From JBCCTX01 sp964468435 (GTDB lineage: Bacteria; Bacteroidota; Bacteroidia; J057): a stretch of 49,068 nt of DNA. A model generated the notes under the pieces. That model was not told where the DNA came from and searched no databases. It saw only the letters and a program-made list of their open reading frames with translations. The position numbers and the translations under genes were made by a program. Within the stretch, counting starts at the first letter, position 1. Every line of letters starts with the position of its first letter. The stretch lies in the NCBI GenBank assembly GCA_964468435.1, contig CAYXVE010000040.1, positions 1 to 49,068 of the forward strand, written 5' to 3'. This document shows, one piece after another, positions 17,770-27,292 of the stretch.

Positions 17770-17981
17770 ATTTGTTTTATGTATAGGTAGAAGCCATCAA
17801 GCGGTTGTTAGCTGTTTTTTCGGCAGATATATCATAGATAATTGAGCAATGTAGGTCTAACGTTGTTATGATCAGCTATGTGGAAATAATCGGTAAGAGG
17901 ATGCACATGTACATTCGCCTTTTTTATATATTGGCTTGTGAAATTCTGTACTATTAACCCTAAAAAACCAAAATCCTTTCT

Positions 17982-19064
17982 ATGAAATATTTAGCTCTTC
18001 TATGTGTGCCGCTTTATCTCCTCAGCGGCTGCAAAACTTCTCGTATTGAAGAGGAAAAATCCGGGAAAGAACCTGAAACAAGAACTCTAGACTTTCAGGC
18101 CGAAACAGCAGAATCAGGAGTTTACATAGGTTTTTATAATGTTGAAAATTTATTCGACACAGGTGATGAACCCAAAAAGATAGATGAAGACTTTCTGCCA
18201 TCAGGAAGATACAACTGGACCGAAGATAAGTATCAGCGAAAATTATCTCAACTGGCTAGTGTTGTTGATGAACTTGGTGTGAATGGACCTGATGTTCTAG
18301 GATTGGTAGAGGTTGAAAACCGTAAAGTGGTGGAGGATCTTGCCAAAACCGGGAGATTGAGCTCAAGAGGATATGAAGTGGTACATGAAGAGTCGCCTGA
18401 CATGCGTGGTATTGATGTAGCTCTGATCTATGATCCCGATGTATTTACCTATACACGCCATACAACCTGTCGGATCAATTTTCCTACAGACCCAGACTAT
18501 ACAACAAGAGATGTGCTCATTGTAGAAGGCACGATTGACGGAGAACCGCTCTATTTGTTTGTGAATCACTGGCCTTCCAGGAGAGAAGGGCAGCGGGAGA
18601 GCGAATTTCGCAGGATTAGAGCTGCTATAGAGGTTAAGGAGCAGATTGACTCTATCTTAGCGGTACAGAAAGATGTCAATATCATCTTGATGGGTGATTT
18701 CAACGATGATCCTTTCAATAAAAGTATGGCTACGGTTCTGGGAGGCAAGAAAAATATATCTGAAGTGCCTGATGATGGATTTTACAATCCCATGTACAGC
18801 TTGCTAGACCCTGACAAGCAAGGAACACTTACTTATCAGGGTAAGTGGAATCTCTTTGATCAGTTTCTGATCAGTGAAGAAATACTTCGAGACTCCAATA
18901 AGCTGGTTTATGTTGAGGGTTCTGCCAGGATATACAGCGAAGGGCTTAATGTGGGATTTGGTAGGGGTGCCGAGAATCCCCGTCGTGCGATATTCCGGGG
19001 AGAGTTTGATCCTGAAGGCTATAGTGATCATTTCCCGGTATATTTACAATTACGGGTAAATTGA
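17982..19064 (+). CDS. Endonuclease/exonuclease/phosphatase-family lipoprotein
   Basis: This 360-residue protein starts with a lipoprotein signal (LLSGC, cysteine near residue 17) and is followed by an EEP fold. Its metal-dependent phosphodiesterase motifs are visible in order: FYNVENLFDT, LGLVEVEN, VNHWPSRR, LMGDFNDDP and the terminal SDHFPV. Such enzymes cleave nucleic acids or phosphodiesters; lipidation suggests it acts in the periplasm or at the surface, perhaps to scavenge phosphate from DNA. The gene stands between the sigma module and the J-protein gene with its own leader of about 240 bp. Confidence 0.87.
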   Translation: MKYLALLCVPLYLLSGCKTSRIEEEKSGKEPETRTLDFQAETAESGVYIGFYNVENLFDTGDEPKKIDEDFLPSGRYNWTEDKYQRKLSQLASVVDELGVNGPDVLGLVEVENRKVVEDLAKTGRLSSRGYEVVHEESPDMRGIDVALIYDPDVFTYTRHTTCRINFPTDPDYTTRDVLIVEGTIDGEPLYLFVNHWPSRREGQRESEFRRIRAAIEVKEQIDSILAVQKDVNIILMGDFNDDPFNKSMATVLGGKKNISEVPDDGFYNPMYSLLDPDKQGTLTYQGKWNLFDQFLISEEILRDSNKLVYVEGSARIYSEGLNVGFGRGAENPRRAIFRGEFDPEGYSDHFPVYLQLRVN

Positions 19065-19140
19065 GGGTGTTTGAAAACTAGAAGCTTCATTTTCCAGTTT
19101 CTTTTTTGTAATCTTGATATGGTTCGAGTACAAGTTAGGA

Positions 19141-20064
19141 ATGTCAAAAGACTATTACCGGATTTTAGAAATAAATGATACGGCCAGCGCTGAGGAGGTT
19201 AAGCAGGCTTACAAGAAGCTTGTACGTAAGTATCATCCGGATTTAAATCCAGATGAACATACTACCGATAAATTTATGGCTGTTCGCGAAGCGTATGAGG
19301 TACTTGGTAATCCCTATAAGCGAAAGTTATATGACAATAGAGTTAGTGGTACCACGACCAGTGAGGCTACTACGCTAAGGTACGAGCAGGTAAGAAGAAA
19401 GCGAGCCAGTAGATACCGTCGAACGAAATATCAGCGTAAGATGACTTACCGGGGCAGTTACAACAACAACCCAGTAAATACAGAGATCCGGGATACAGGT
19501 AGCAGACAGCGCAAAACAGAGCAGTACGCGGAGAAGGTAAGATATGAATACCAACAAAACATTTCCCAGCAAAATGCCCATAAGTCATATTATTATTTTA
19601 CGCTCGGACTGAAAACGATCCTGGTAATGGTATTTTTTTACTGTGCAAGTATGGTATTGGACGTAGCACTTACCAGGGAAGTAGAAAAAGAGCTAGTGTT
19701 ATCCAAACGGGAACTTCCCTGGACCTTGGCTGATCCAGGAATGGTAAAGGTTAGAACAGAAAACTATACCTTCAGGATCAAACGCGTATACGCCTATAAA
19801 TTTTTCACCAATCAATACATACGTGTGAAAGTGACACCATTGAAGAATACCGTAACACATGTTTTGATTCAGGAACCCAAGATCTCGTATTTTGTCAAAA
19901 CCAATTACAGACTCAATAGTTTCGCCATACTTCTTGTCTGGATACTTATTATCAGTATACCCATCATATTTTTCATTCAGCTAAATCCTGAAGTATCAGT
20001 ATATTTAGGAACGACTCAGTTGCTCATTTTTGTCGTATTGTTGGGTATGTTATCGCGAGGGTAA
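19141..20064 (+). CDS. Membrane-anchored J-domain protein
   Basis: This 307-residue protein begins with a J domain (1-70) with the intact HPD triad in KYHPDLNPDEH, so it should stimulate an Hsp70 such as DnaK. A basic, R/Y-rich linker (about 75-145) leads to a transmembrane helix at about 150-175 and two more at about 260-306. The glycine-rich and zinc-finger parts of DnaJ are missing, so it is a specialised type III co-chaperone at the inner membrane. I chose the ATG at 19141, preceded by TTAGGA; an in-frame TTG at 19114 would add nine residues. Its stop lies two bases from the convergent methyltransferase stop. Confidence 0.85.
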   Translation: MSKDYYRILEINDTASAEEVKQAYKKLVRKYHPDLNPDEHTTDKFMAVREAYEVLGNPYKRKLYDNRVSGTTTSEATTLRYEQVRRKRASRYRRTKYQRKMTYRGSYNNNPVNTEIRDTGSRQRKTEQYAEKVRYEYQQNISQQNAHKSYYYFTLGLKTILVMVFFYCASMVLDVALTREVEKELVLSKRELPWTLADPGMVKVRTENYTFRIKRVYAYKFFTNQYIRVKVTPLKNTVTHVLIQEPKISYFVKTNYRLNSFAILLVWILIISIPIIFFIQLNPEVSVYLGTTQLLIFVVLLGMLSRG

Positions 20065-20066
20065 AA

Positions 20067-21182
20067 TTAATAAAGGTCAAATTTGTGGAACTTGCAGGGT
20101 AGGGGCCCATTGTAAAGTTGGACTCGCTTAGATGTTTTCAGGCCAATGGATTTGATGGCTGAAATATTGGCACTGAGAATCCAGGCTTCGTATCCTTGAT
20201 ACTGGTTCTTGAATGTATCTCCTATTTTTTTGTAAAATTGTTCGATATCTTGTTGAAAGATGCGCTCATCGTACGGAGGATTGGTAACGATGATTCCTCC
20301 TGAAGCTTCGGGTTGATAGGAGAAGAAATCGTACTGATTGATGGAAACGGCACTTTCCAGCCCCGTTCGTTGCAGATTTTTACGAGCCTTCTGTACAGCA
20401 GAAGGATTCAGGTCTATGCCAGTAATGGGATGATTGGGAACCGTACGGATTTTTTGTGCATTATCTATTAACCTCGACCAGAGCTGTTTGTCATAATCGT
20501 GCCAATGCATAAAGCCAAAATGCCTCCGAAATAGTCCAGGGGGTACGGATCCTGCAATCATGGCTGCTTCTGTCAGAAGTGTTCCTGAACCACACATAGG
20601 ATCGAGAAAGGGTTTTTCTCCTTTCCATCCGGTCAGTAGGACCATGCCTGCTGCCAGCACCTCATTAAGGGGTGCTAGGGTCTGTTCCAGCCGGTATCCA
20701 CGTTTATGGAGAGAATCACCAGAGCTATCCAAAGCTACCATGGCTCTGTCGCCATTGATATGAATATGGATGCGTATGTCTGGATGCTCAACATTCACGG
20801 AGGGTCTTTTGCCATATTTCTTGCGGAATTGATCCACAATAGCATCCTTTGTTTTTAATGCTACATAGTGGCTGTGATTGAAATAAGGAGAGTTGACAAC
20901 GCTATCGACTGCAATAGTTTGTTTGATATTCAGGTAATCCCACCACAAAATTTCCTGTACACCTCTGTATAATGCCTGTTCTGTTTTGCAGTTGAAGCTA
21001 TGTACAGGCATGAGAATTCTCAGGGCAGTACGAAGATGGAGGTTGGTAATATACAGGAGTTTTTGATCTCCTTCGAAGCTTACTGCACGTTTGTGGGATT
21101 GAATGGCAGATGCCCCTGCTTGTCTGAGCTCTTTTGCAAGAAGCTCTTCGAGTCCTGCAAGCGTTTTGGCAATCAGTTTCAT
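20067..21182 (-). CDS. THUMP-domain class I SAM-dependent RNA methyltransferase (RlmL-N/YpsC-like)
   Basis: This 371-residue protein has an N-terminal ferredoxin-like/THUMP region (1-165) and a Rossmann methyltransferase domain. The latter has the SAM-binding FLDPMCGSGTLLTEAAMIAG and the catalytic TNPPYDERI, which are diagnostic of N2-guanine or N6-adenine methylation. It matches the length of the stand-alone relatives of E. coli RlmL that act on 23S rRNA. The ATG overlaps the TGA of the upstream lysine-ketoglutarate reductase gene (ATGA), so it is the last gene of the sucA operon. Confidence 0.88.
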   Translation of the reverse strand: MKLIAKTLAGLEELLAKELRQAGASAIQSHKRAVSFEGDQKLLYITNLHLRTALRILMPVHSFNCKTEQALYRGVQEILWWDYLNIKQTIAVDSVVNSPYFNHSHYVALKTKDAIVDQFRKKYGKRPSVNVEHPDIRIHIHINGDRAMVALDSSGDSLHKRGYRLEQTLAPLNEVLAAGMVLLTGWKGEKPFLDPMCGSGTLLTEAAMIAGSVPPGLFRRHFGFMHWHDYDKQLWSRLIDNAQKIRTVPNHPITGIDLNPSAVQKARKNLQRTGLESAVSINQYDFFSYQPEASGGIIVTNPPYDERIFQQDIEQFYKKIGDTFKNQYQGYEAWILSANISAIKSIGLKTSKRVQLYNGPLPCKFHKFDLY

Positions 21183-22531
21183 TCGCCAATATATTCCTTC
21201 ATGTATTGGTAATCTGGCGTGAATGCTCCTTTCCAGAGCAGCACTGCTCCTGCTATTTCAGGGGGAAGCCCGCTTTTTTGAGGAGTATCTGCCTGTAGAT
21301 CCATCCGGATTATATCCATAATGTAAGGCTCTATGTCTTTACTGAACTGCCTGGAAGCATCTGTTGAAAATTCACAGGGTAAATTGGTGACTGCCATGAC
21401 GGCAATCCCCCTTTCATGAAAACCTTCTGTAGTAGTATGTTTTTCGGGATGATAAGTGAATACGGGATCATCAATCCATGTCTCGCGTGAAAATTCTATA
21501 GCTCCTTCCGGATCACAAGTAATATCGCCAATAACTTGTAGTGTCTGATGTTGCCCATATAAATGTGCGGTTTGCTTCCGTGTAATCAGCCTGGGATATT
21601 TTGGCGACCAGATAATGCAGTTCATCCAAATGGTACAGTATGGGAATATAGAATCCATGTTTGATTCATATTCCTGAGGTTCTTGTAAATAGTGCTGGAT
21701 AAGCTCATCCCGGTTCATCTCTGTTGCATGATATGAGCTTTCTTTTTTAAGCCGGTATAGTTCGGGTATGTCTGCAACCCATTTATATACAAATTTGCGA
21801 TCACCCTGCTCAAATACAGAGGGTATATCTTTCAGGGATATTTCCTTTACAGGTAACAGATCATAAATCTCCTGTGCTCCCTGGCTGGTTCTTCCATTGC
21901 CGAGGAAGGCGGTGATCAAAGGAGGTTGACTTTCAGGGGTACCGTGTTGAATAATCTCTAGACCACATTCTTTTACGATTTCTTTTACCTTCTCCAAATT
22001 GCCATATTCAATTGCCTGAGGAATACTTTCCAATGGTGAGTATATCCCCATTTTGTTCCATTTTTTCCTTAGAGCCCATAAAGAATCTATCATTCCAGCG
22101 TAGCCGGCCATATATGTAAAGGCCGTTATGAGTCTTTGTCCTTCCTGGTTCCTAATGAGTTCATAATCAATCAGCGTGATATTCTGATCGACCATTTTTT
22201 GTAAAAGTTCTCTGTTTTTAAGCTGACCTTTATGGGTGTGAGAAAAAAACAGATATACTTTATCTTTCAGAATATCTGCTTTGTTTACTTCCTTGAGTCC
22301 GAAAATGATATTTGCTTCAGAAATATCTTCTGTAATGCTTGCTCCTGCTACCTGGTAATCCTCATCCTTGAAAGCTCTTTTGATTTTTCGGGTAGCAGGA
22401 TGAGATGCAGGTTGTACCAGTAGGGTATAACCTGCTTTTGTAATATGAGCTGCTAGCTCAGGATCGATAGCTACGCGTTTTTCGCCTTTTTTATCTAGGT
22501 CTTCGCGTCTGATCGCGATGATTTGTCTCAT
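21179..22531 (-). CDS. Lysine-ketoglutarate reductase-like (saccharopine-forming) enzyme
   Basis: This 450-residue protein resembles the LKR half of the bifunctional LKR/SDH enzyme (AASS) that joins lysine to 2-oxoglutarate as saccharopine. Supporting segments are the alanine-dehydrogenase-like N-terminus with IAIRREDLDKKGEKRVA, FFSHTHKGQ, LIDYELI, and the nucleotide-binding AFLGNGRTSQGAQEIYDLL. The saccharopine dehydrogenase half is absent. The gene is coupled by ATGA overlaps to sucA upstream and the methyltransferase downstream, tying it to 2-oxoglutarate use. A non-lysine substrate in the same fold is possible. Confidence 0.72.
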   Translation of the reverse strand: MRQIIAIRREDLDKKGEKRVAIDPELAAHITKAGYTLLVQPASHPATRKIKRAFKDEDYQVAGASITEDISEANIIFGLKEVNKADILKDKVYLFFSHTHKGQLKNRELLQKMVDQNITLIDYELIRNQEGQRLITAFTYMAGYAGMIDSLWALRKKWNKMGIYSPLESIPQAIEYGNLEKVKEIVKECGLEIIQHGTPESQPPLITAFLGNGRTSQGAQEIYDLLPVKEISLKDIPSVFEQGDRKFVYKWVADIPELYRLKKESSYHATEMNRDELIQHYLQEPQEYESNMDSIFPYCTIWMNCIIWSPKYPRLITRKQTAHLYGQHQTLQVIGDITCDPEGAIEFSRETWIDDPVFTYHPEKHTTTEGFHERGIAVMAVTNLPCEFSTDASRQFSKDIEPYIMDIIRMDLQADTPQKSGLPPEIAGAVLLWKGAFTPDYQYMKEYIGE

Positions 22532-25290
22532 TCTTTTACAGCTTCCAGTTCTGGTTGTTGTTCAGGGACCAGACCCAAGGCTTCATGGATGATGGTTTCC
22601 TGTTCTTTATCATGTTGGTGATAATAACCGGCAGCCGGACTTGGGCTGGGCTTTCTGGCTACCACTTCCAGTTCGACTTCTGTTACTACGCGGAGTATAT
22701 AGCTCCATGGGCCCATGTTTCGGGGTTCTTCTTGTACCCAGCAATACTTTGCCTCTTTGGGATATTTGTCAAACAGCTCTCTCAACTGAGGTATTGGAAG
22801 GGGATACAGTTGCTCCATACGTATAATAGCAATATCCTTGATCTCCTTTTCCTGTTGCTTTTCAAGCAAGTCGTAGTAGACTTTACCACTACAGATCAGT
22901 ACTTTCTTCACTTTATCAACATCCACATAGGTATCGTCGATGATTTCCCGGAAGCGTGTTCCAGGTACAAATTCATCAAGGGAACTAACAGCTTTGGGAT
23001 ATCGGAGAAGTTTTTTGGGAGTAAACACCACGAGTGGTATGCGGAACTCCCTGTGTACTTGTCTTCTGAGAACATGGAAGAAATTTGCCGGAGTGGTACA
23101 GTTGACGATCTGCATATTTTTTCGGGCACAAAGTTCTAGATATCTCTCAATTCTCGCTGAGGAATGTTCGGGACCCTGCCCTTCATATCCATGCGGGAGT
23201 AGCTGGATCAGTCCACTCATGCGTTGCCATTTTGTTTCAGCGCTGGAAATGTATTGATCCATGACAATTTGGGATCCATTGGCAAAGTCGCCAAACTGAG
23301 CCTCCCATATTACAATATTATTGGGATTAGTTACTGAGTAGCCATACTCAAATCCCAGTACTCCATATTCGGAAAGAGGGGAATTATAGGCAACAAATTC
23401 TTCCTGACCTTCCCTGATATGGTTCAAAGGTACGTAATCCTGCTCTGCATCTTCACTTACGAGATAGGAGTGGCGGTGAGAGAAGGTTCCACGTCTGCTG
23501 TCCTGGCCACTGAGTCGTACAGGTTTTCCTTCCAGCAACAAAGTACCATAAGCCAGTAATTCTCCCAATGCCCAATCGAGCTGATCTTCTTCGATCATTT
23601 TTAGGCGATCATCAAAAAGCTTTGCTACTTTTTTGAAGGCTTTAAAATCTTCGGGAATATGGTGTATTTTCTCAGCAACCTCCATTAGTACATCCCGTTC
23701 TATCCCCGTATCCGGGGAAGAGACATCGAAATCTTCATTCCTGACCCGGCGAATACCATCCCAGGTACCTTTGAGATATGGAGCATACTTTAGGTTTTGC
23801 GTTTGGCGGGATTCTTCCAGTTCGCGTTGGAGTTCATCTTTGAACTCTTTTTCCATTTCCTTGGCCATATTAGCTTCCACTTCTCCTGAGTGAAGGAGTT
23901 TGTCGAAGTAGATCTCTCTGGAATCGGGATGTTTTTTAATGATTTTGTAAAGAAGAGGTTGTGTAAACTTAGGCTCATCAGCTTCGTTGTGTCCATGCCG
24001 ACGGTAGCAGAGTAGATCTATAAATACATCTTTATTAAAGGTCTGGCGGAATTCCATAGCTAGCTCGATTGCATGAACCAATGCATCTACGTCATCTCCG
24101 TTGACATGGAAAACAGGAGATTGTGTTACTTTGGCTATATCTGTACAGTAGATACTTGAGCGTGCATCCAGATAATTGGTTGTAAATCCCACCTGATTAT
24201 TAACCACAATGTGGATGGTACCACCGGTTTTGTACCCTTCAATCAGGGACATCTGGATTACTTCATATACGATACCTTGTGCAGCTATTGCCGCATCACC
24301 ATGAATCAATATAGGAGCCAGACGATTAAAATCTTTTCCATATTTCCGGTCAATTTTAGCCCGTGCTGCACCTTGCACTACAGGGTCAACAGCCTCCAGG
24401 TGAGAGGGATTGGGCATCAAGCTGAGATGAACCTTTTTCCCTGACTCGGTAGTTACATCACTTGAAAAACCAAGGTGATATTTCACATCACCCTGGAAGA
24501 TGGATTGGGCATGCTCCTTCCCTTCAAATTCAGAAAAAATTTCGTCGTATTCTTTATTGAGTATATTGGCCAGGACATTTAATCTTCCCCGGTGCGCCAT
24601 TCCCATGATAAATTCTTCAATTCCCAGATCTGCACCTTTCTCGATGACGGCATCCAGTGCAGGAATAAGGGATTCAGCGCCTTCCAATGAGAAACGCTTT
24701 TGACCTACATATTTTACACCCAGGAATTTTTCAAAGATGACTGCTTGGTTGAGTTTATGTAAAATGTGACGTTTGCGATCGAGGCCAAAATCAGGTCGGT
24801 TGCGGGTCTTCTCCATTCGCTCTTTCAACCAACCAACGGTTTCGGGGTCGCGAAGGTACATAAACTCTGCACCAATAGATTCGTTGTAGGTTTCTTTGAG
24901 CAAGGCAATAATATCCTTGAGTTTTGCTGGCCCCAGACCTACGTCCGTCCCTGCCTGGAATACAGTATCCAGGTCATCTGTAGTAAGCCCAAAATTCTCC
25001 AGATCAAGTGTTGGAGAATATTTGCGGCGCTCTCTTACTGGGTTGGTCTTAGTAAATAAATGTCCTCGTGATCTGTATCCATAGATCAAATTCAGTACAT
25101 TAATTTCTTTAGACGCTACAGATGAGGTCACCTGTTCGCTTGAGCCAAACTGAAGTTGAGAAAATTCATATCCTTCAAAGAATCTTCGCCATTCTGGATC
25201 CAGGCTTCCAGGATCAGTTTGGTATTGCTGGTACAAACTATCCAGGTATTTAGGATCGGCATTGCTTATGAATGAGAATTTATCCGCCAT
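22528..25290 (-). CDS. sucA: 2-oxoglutarate dehydrogenase E1 component
   Basis: This 920-residue thiamine-diphosphate enzyme decarboxylates 2-oxoglutarate in the TCA cycle and passes the succinyl group to lipoyl-E2. The N-terminal segment (LDSLYQQYQTDPGSLDPEWR) is typical of OdhA/SucA. Catalytic landmarks include GMAHRGRLNVLAN, HLGFSSDV, NPSHLEAVDPVV, the ThDP-binding HGDAAIAAQG, and YRRHGHNEADEP. The C-terminal transketolase-like part has QFGDFANGSQ and LLPHGYEGQGPEHSSAR. Length is normal for the family. No sucB lies next to it; the gene is followed instead by the LKR-like gene. Confidence 0.97.
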   Translation of the reverse strand: MADKFSFISNADPKYLDSLYQQYQTDPGSLDPEWRRFFEGYEFSQLQFGSSEQVTSSVASKEINVLNLIYGYRSRGHLFTKTNPVRERRKYSPTLDLENFGLTTDDLDTVFQAGTDVGLGPAKLKDIIALLKETYNESIGAEFMYLRDPETVGWLKERMEKTRNRPDFGLDRKRHILHKLNQAVIFEKFLGVKYVGQKRFSLEGAESLIPALDAVIEKGADLGIEEFIMGMAHRGRLNVLANILNKEYDEIFSEFEGKEHAQSIFQGDVKYHLGFSSDVTTESGKKVHLSLMPNPSHLEAVDPVVQGAARAKIDRKYGKDFNRLAPILIHGDAAIAAQGIVYEVIQMSLIEGYKTGGTIHIVVNNQVGFTTNYLDARSSIYCTDIAKVTQSPVFHVNGDDVDALVHAIELAMEFRQTFNKDVFIDLLCYRRHGHNEADEPKFTQPLLYKIIKKHPDSREIYFDKLLHSGEVEANMAKEMEKEFKDELQRELEESRQTQNLKYAPYLKGTWDGIRRVRNEDFDVSSPDTGIERDVLMEVAEKIHHIPEDFKAFKKVAKLFDDRLKMIEEDQLDWALGELLAYGTLLLEGKPVRLSGQDSRRGTFSHRHSYLVSEDAEQDYVPLNHIREGQEEFVAYNSPLSEYGVLGFEYGYSVTNPNNIVIWEAQFGDFANGSQIVMDQYISSAETKWQRMSGLIQLLPHGYEGQGPEHSSARIERYLELCARKNMQIVNCTTPANFFHVLRRQVHREFRIPLVVFTPKKLLRYPKAVSSLDEFVPGTRFREIIDDTYVDVDKVKKVLICSGKVYYDLLEKQQEKEIKDIAIIRMEQLYPLPIPQLRELFDKYPKEAKYCWVQEEPRNMGPWSYILRVVTEVELEVVARKPSPSPAAGYYHQHDKEQETIIHEALGLVPEQQPELEAVKE

Positions 25291-25395
25291 ATTCGAGGAC
25301 CAAATTTTAGTATGATATAGTTGATTTGTTCAATCAAATTACAAAAAAGCTGGGGGATGACCAGATATTTTTGATCAATGGTTAATCTGACTCTA

Positions 25396-25558
25396 TTAAC
25401 AGTTGATGCTTTTACGAAAATCGTTTTGAATAGTTAATTTCCTATTTCCAGATGACTCAAAAAATTTGTGAAAGATATAGAATCCCAGGGACAAATACAG
25501 GTTATTTTTTAATTTAAAAGGGTCATCTCCTGTCTCGTAATCGCATTCTCCTGTTTTT
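25396..25558 (-). pseudogene. Frameshifted C-terminal end of the beta-barrel protein
   Basis: Reading on in the next frame after the five-base T run at 25554-25558 (A run on the coding strand) gives a sensible continuation. It is a loop TGECDYETGDDPFKLKN followed by the strand-like NLYLSLGFYIFHKFFE and a short tail to a TAA at 25396-25398. One extra base in the homopolymer explains why the annotated frame ends early with a basic tail. This is a real mutation, a sequencing or assembly error, or programmed slippage; the first two are likelier. Confidence 0.65.
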
Positions 25559-26185
25559 GACCAGATTGTATTTCAGCGTTAGGATGGGTTGAAAATGTCC
25601 GCCTTCCACACCATACTTGATGAATCCAAAGGTAGTATACCCCATACCTGGGAAGTAGTATGCAAGGAGATCGCTGCGAGGTTGTGCATAACCAAACTGA
25701 ATACCTACATCCAGGAATAGGCGAGGGGTAATTCGGTTTACCATTCCTATGGTGATCATGAGGCCCAGTTTGGTGTCATTGACACTTGTAAACCCTTGGT
25801 TTCTGTTGGGTATACGAGGAATAATTTCCTCCCAGTAATGTACGTGGGTAATGTCAAAGGAAATATATGGGTAATCTGAAGGTTGAGGGCCGGTAAGTCT
25901 TACTCCCAGCGAAAGAGAAATAGCTTTGTTTTCTGGTTGTAGATAGTCTTCTAATGGAGCAATTCTTGGAGTTTCGCCTGGGCTGATCTGTTGGAACCGC
26001 ATGCCTGTGGCGAGTTGTAGAGAGATAAAATGATTGATCTGATGTTCAAATCTCAGGTCAAGGGTATTGACCAAAAGTGGAGCAATATTGATCCCAATGT
26101 AGGTATTTCGTTGAGCCCAACATAAAACAGGAAACAAGAGGACAACATACATGAGCATTCTAAACATGAATCCACTTTCATTCAT
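25523..26185 (-). CDS. Outer-membrane beta-barrel-like protein, probably frameshifted
   Basis: The 220-residue open frame has a signal peptide (LLFPVLCWAQ) and alternating strand-like segments such as YIGINIAPLLVNTLDLRFEH, LSLGVRLT, PRLFLDVGIQFGY and ILTLKYNLV. Together these look like a small outer-membrane barrel of unknown role. The last residues (KNRRMRLRDRR) do not fit a barrel end. The next frame continues the barrel to 25396, which would give about 262 residues. Translation probably starts at the ATG at 26185 or at 26167. It stands alone between sucA and the divergent antiporter gene. Confidence 0.65.
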   Translation of the reverse strand: MNESGFMFRMLMYVVLLFPVLCWAQRNTYIGINIAPLLVNTLDLRFEHQINHFISLQLATGMRFQQISPGETPRIAPLEDYLQPENKAISLSLGVRLTGPQPSDYPYISFDITHVHYWEEIIPRIPNRNQGFTSVNDTKLGLMITIGMVNRITPRLFLDVGIQFGYAQPRSDLLAYYFPGMGYTTFGFIKYGVEGGHFQPILTLKYNLVKNRRMRLRDRR

Positions 26186-26318
26186 AAATTTTATGAAAGT
26201 AAAACTAATAAAAAAAATGGGGTTAATATGGAATAGCGAACAGATCGATTTTGTAGATTAGCACATTAAATAAAAGAGAGATTAAAAGATATAGGCTGAA
26301 AAATCCAGTTATGAATAT

Positions 26319-27287
26319 ATGATAGATTTGCCTGTTTGGGGAGGTGTATTTGTATTATCTCTTACCACGCTAATTATTTCAGCAGATTTTTTCATACGTT
26401 CTGCTGAGCGGGTGGGATTAGGGCTGGGTATTCCAGCATTTATCGTAGGAGTTACGATCATCGCAGTTGGGACTTCGCTACCAGAAATGGTTACAAATGT
26501 TATTGCAGTACTGGATGGTTATCCTGAAATAGTTACGGGAAACGTCATCGGATCTAATATTACAAATATTTGTCTGGTACTGGGTATTACTGCATTGTTC
26601 GCAAAAGACAGAAGACTGGATTTTGATATTATGCAGGTTGATATACCCATACTGGTAGGAGCTACCACCTTTCTGGCAATCACACTGAGCGACCTGAATT
26701 TCTCTTTATTTGAAGCAATTCTTGCTTTGCTATTTTTGGGAGTGTATCTCGCTTACATTATCGACACGGGAGAAAGCACCACGGATCTTGAGTTGAAAGG
26801 CGTCGAAGAAAGTGATATCAAGGTGTTGCGGAAGAAAATGATGTGGAAAGAACCTGCTATTTTGCTTATCAGTGCTATTGTGATATACCAATCTGCCAGC
26901 TATAATGTAAGATCCATCAATCATCTGGGTAGCATTTTGGGCATTCCCAATGAAGTTATAGCACTTACAGCTGTGGCTTTTGGTACTTCACTTCCAGAAC
27001 TGATTGTGTCGATCATTGCAGTTAGAAAGGGTTTTACCGAGATGGCAATAGGTAATATTCTGGGGTCTAATGTCTTTAATATTTTTGCTGTTATGGGGGT
27101 ACCTTCTCTTTTTGGTAAAATAGTAGTAACTCAAAGGATTTTAGATTATTACGCCCTGCCGTTAGTCTTATTGGCAACATTAATGGCTTATCTTATTGTC
27201 AAAGACAAAATCATTCACCGGTGGGAAGGGATGATACTGTTTTTACTTTATTGTCTGTACCTGCTGAATCAGATATTAACAGTTTAA
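26319..27287 (+). CDS. CaCA-family calcium/sodium (or proton) antiporter, YrbG-like
   Basis: This 322-residue inner-membrane protein has about ten hydrophobic helices in two inverted halves. Each half carries an alpha repeat: AVGTSLPEMVTNVIAVLDG with GNVIGSNITNICLVLG (about 45-90), and AFGTSLPELIVSIIAVRKG with GNILGSNVFNIFAVMG (about 225-265). The GTSLPE and GSN residues bind the cations in this family, so it should export Ca2+ in exchange for Na+ or H+. The central loop is acidic. It converges on the SPOR gene with five bases between the stops. Confidence 0.92.
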   Translation: MIDLPVWGGVFVLSLTTLIISADFFIRSAERVGLGLGIPAFIVGVTIIAVGTSLPEMVTNVIAVLDGYPEIVTGNVIGSNITNICLVLGITALFAKDRRLDFDIMQVDIPILVGATTFLAITLSDLNFSLFEAILALLFLGVYLAYIIDTGESTTDLELKGVEESDIKVLRKKMMWKEPAILLISAIVIYQSASYNVRSINHLGSILGIPNEVIALTAVAFGTSLPELIVSIIAVRKGFTEMAIGNILGSNVFNIFAVMGVPSLFGKIVVTQRILDYYALPLVLLATLMAYLIVKDKIIHRWEGMILFLLYCLYLLNQILTV

Positions 27288-27292
27288 CATAT

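Noticed and set aside
22555..23139. A 194-codon plus-strand open frame opposite sucA
   Set aside because: sucA motifs are intact across this stretch, and the opposite frame shows no family signal.
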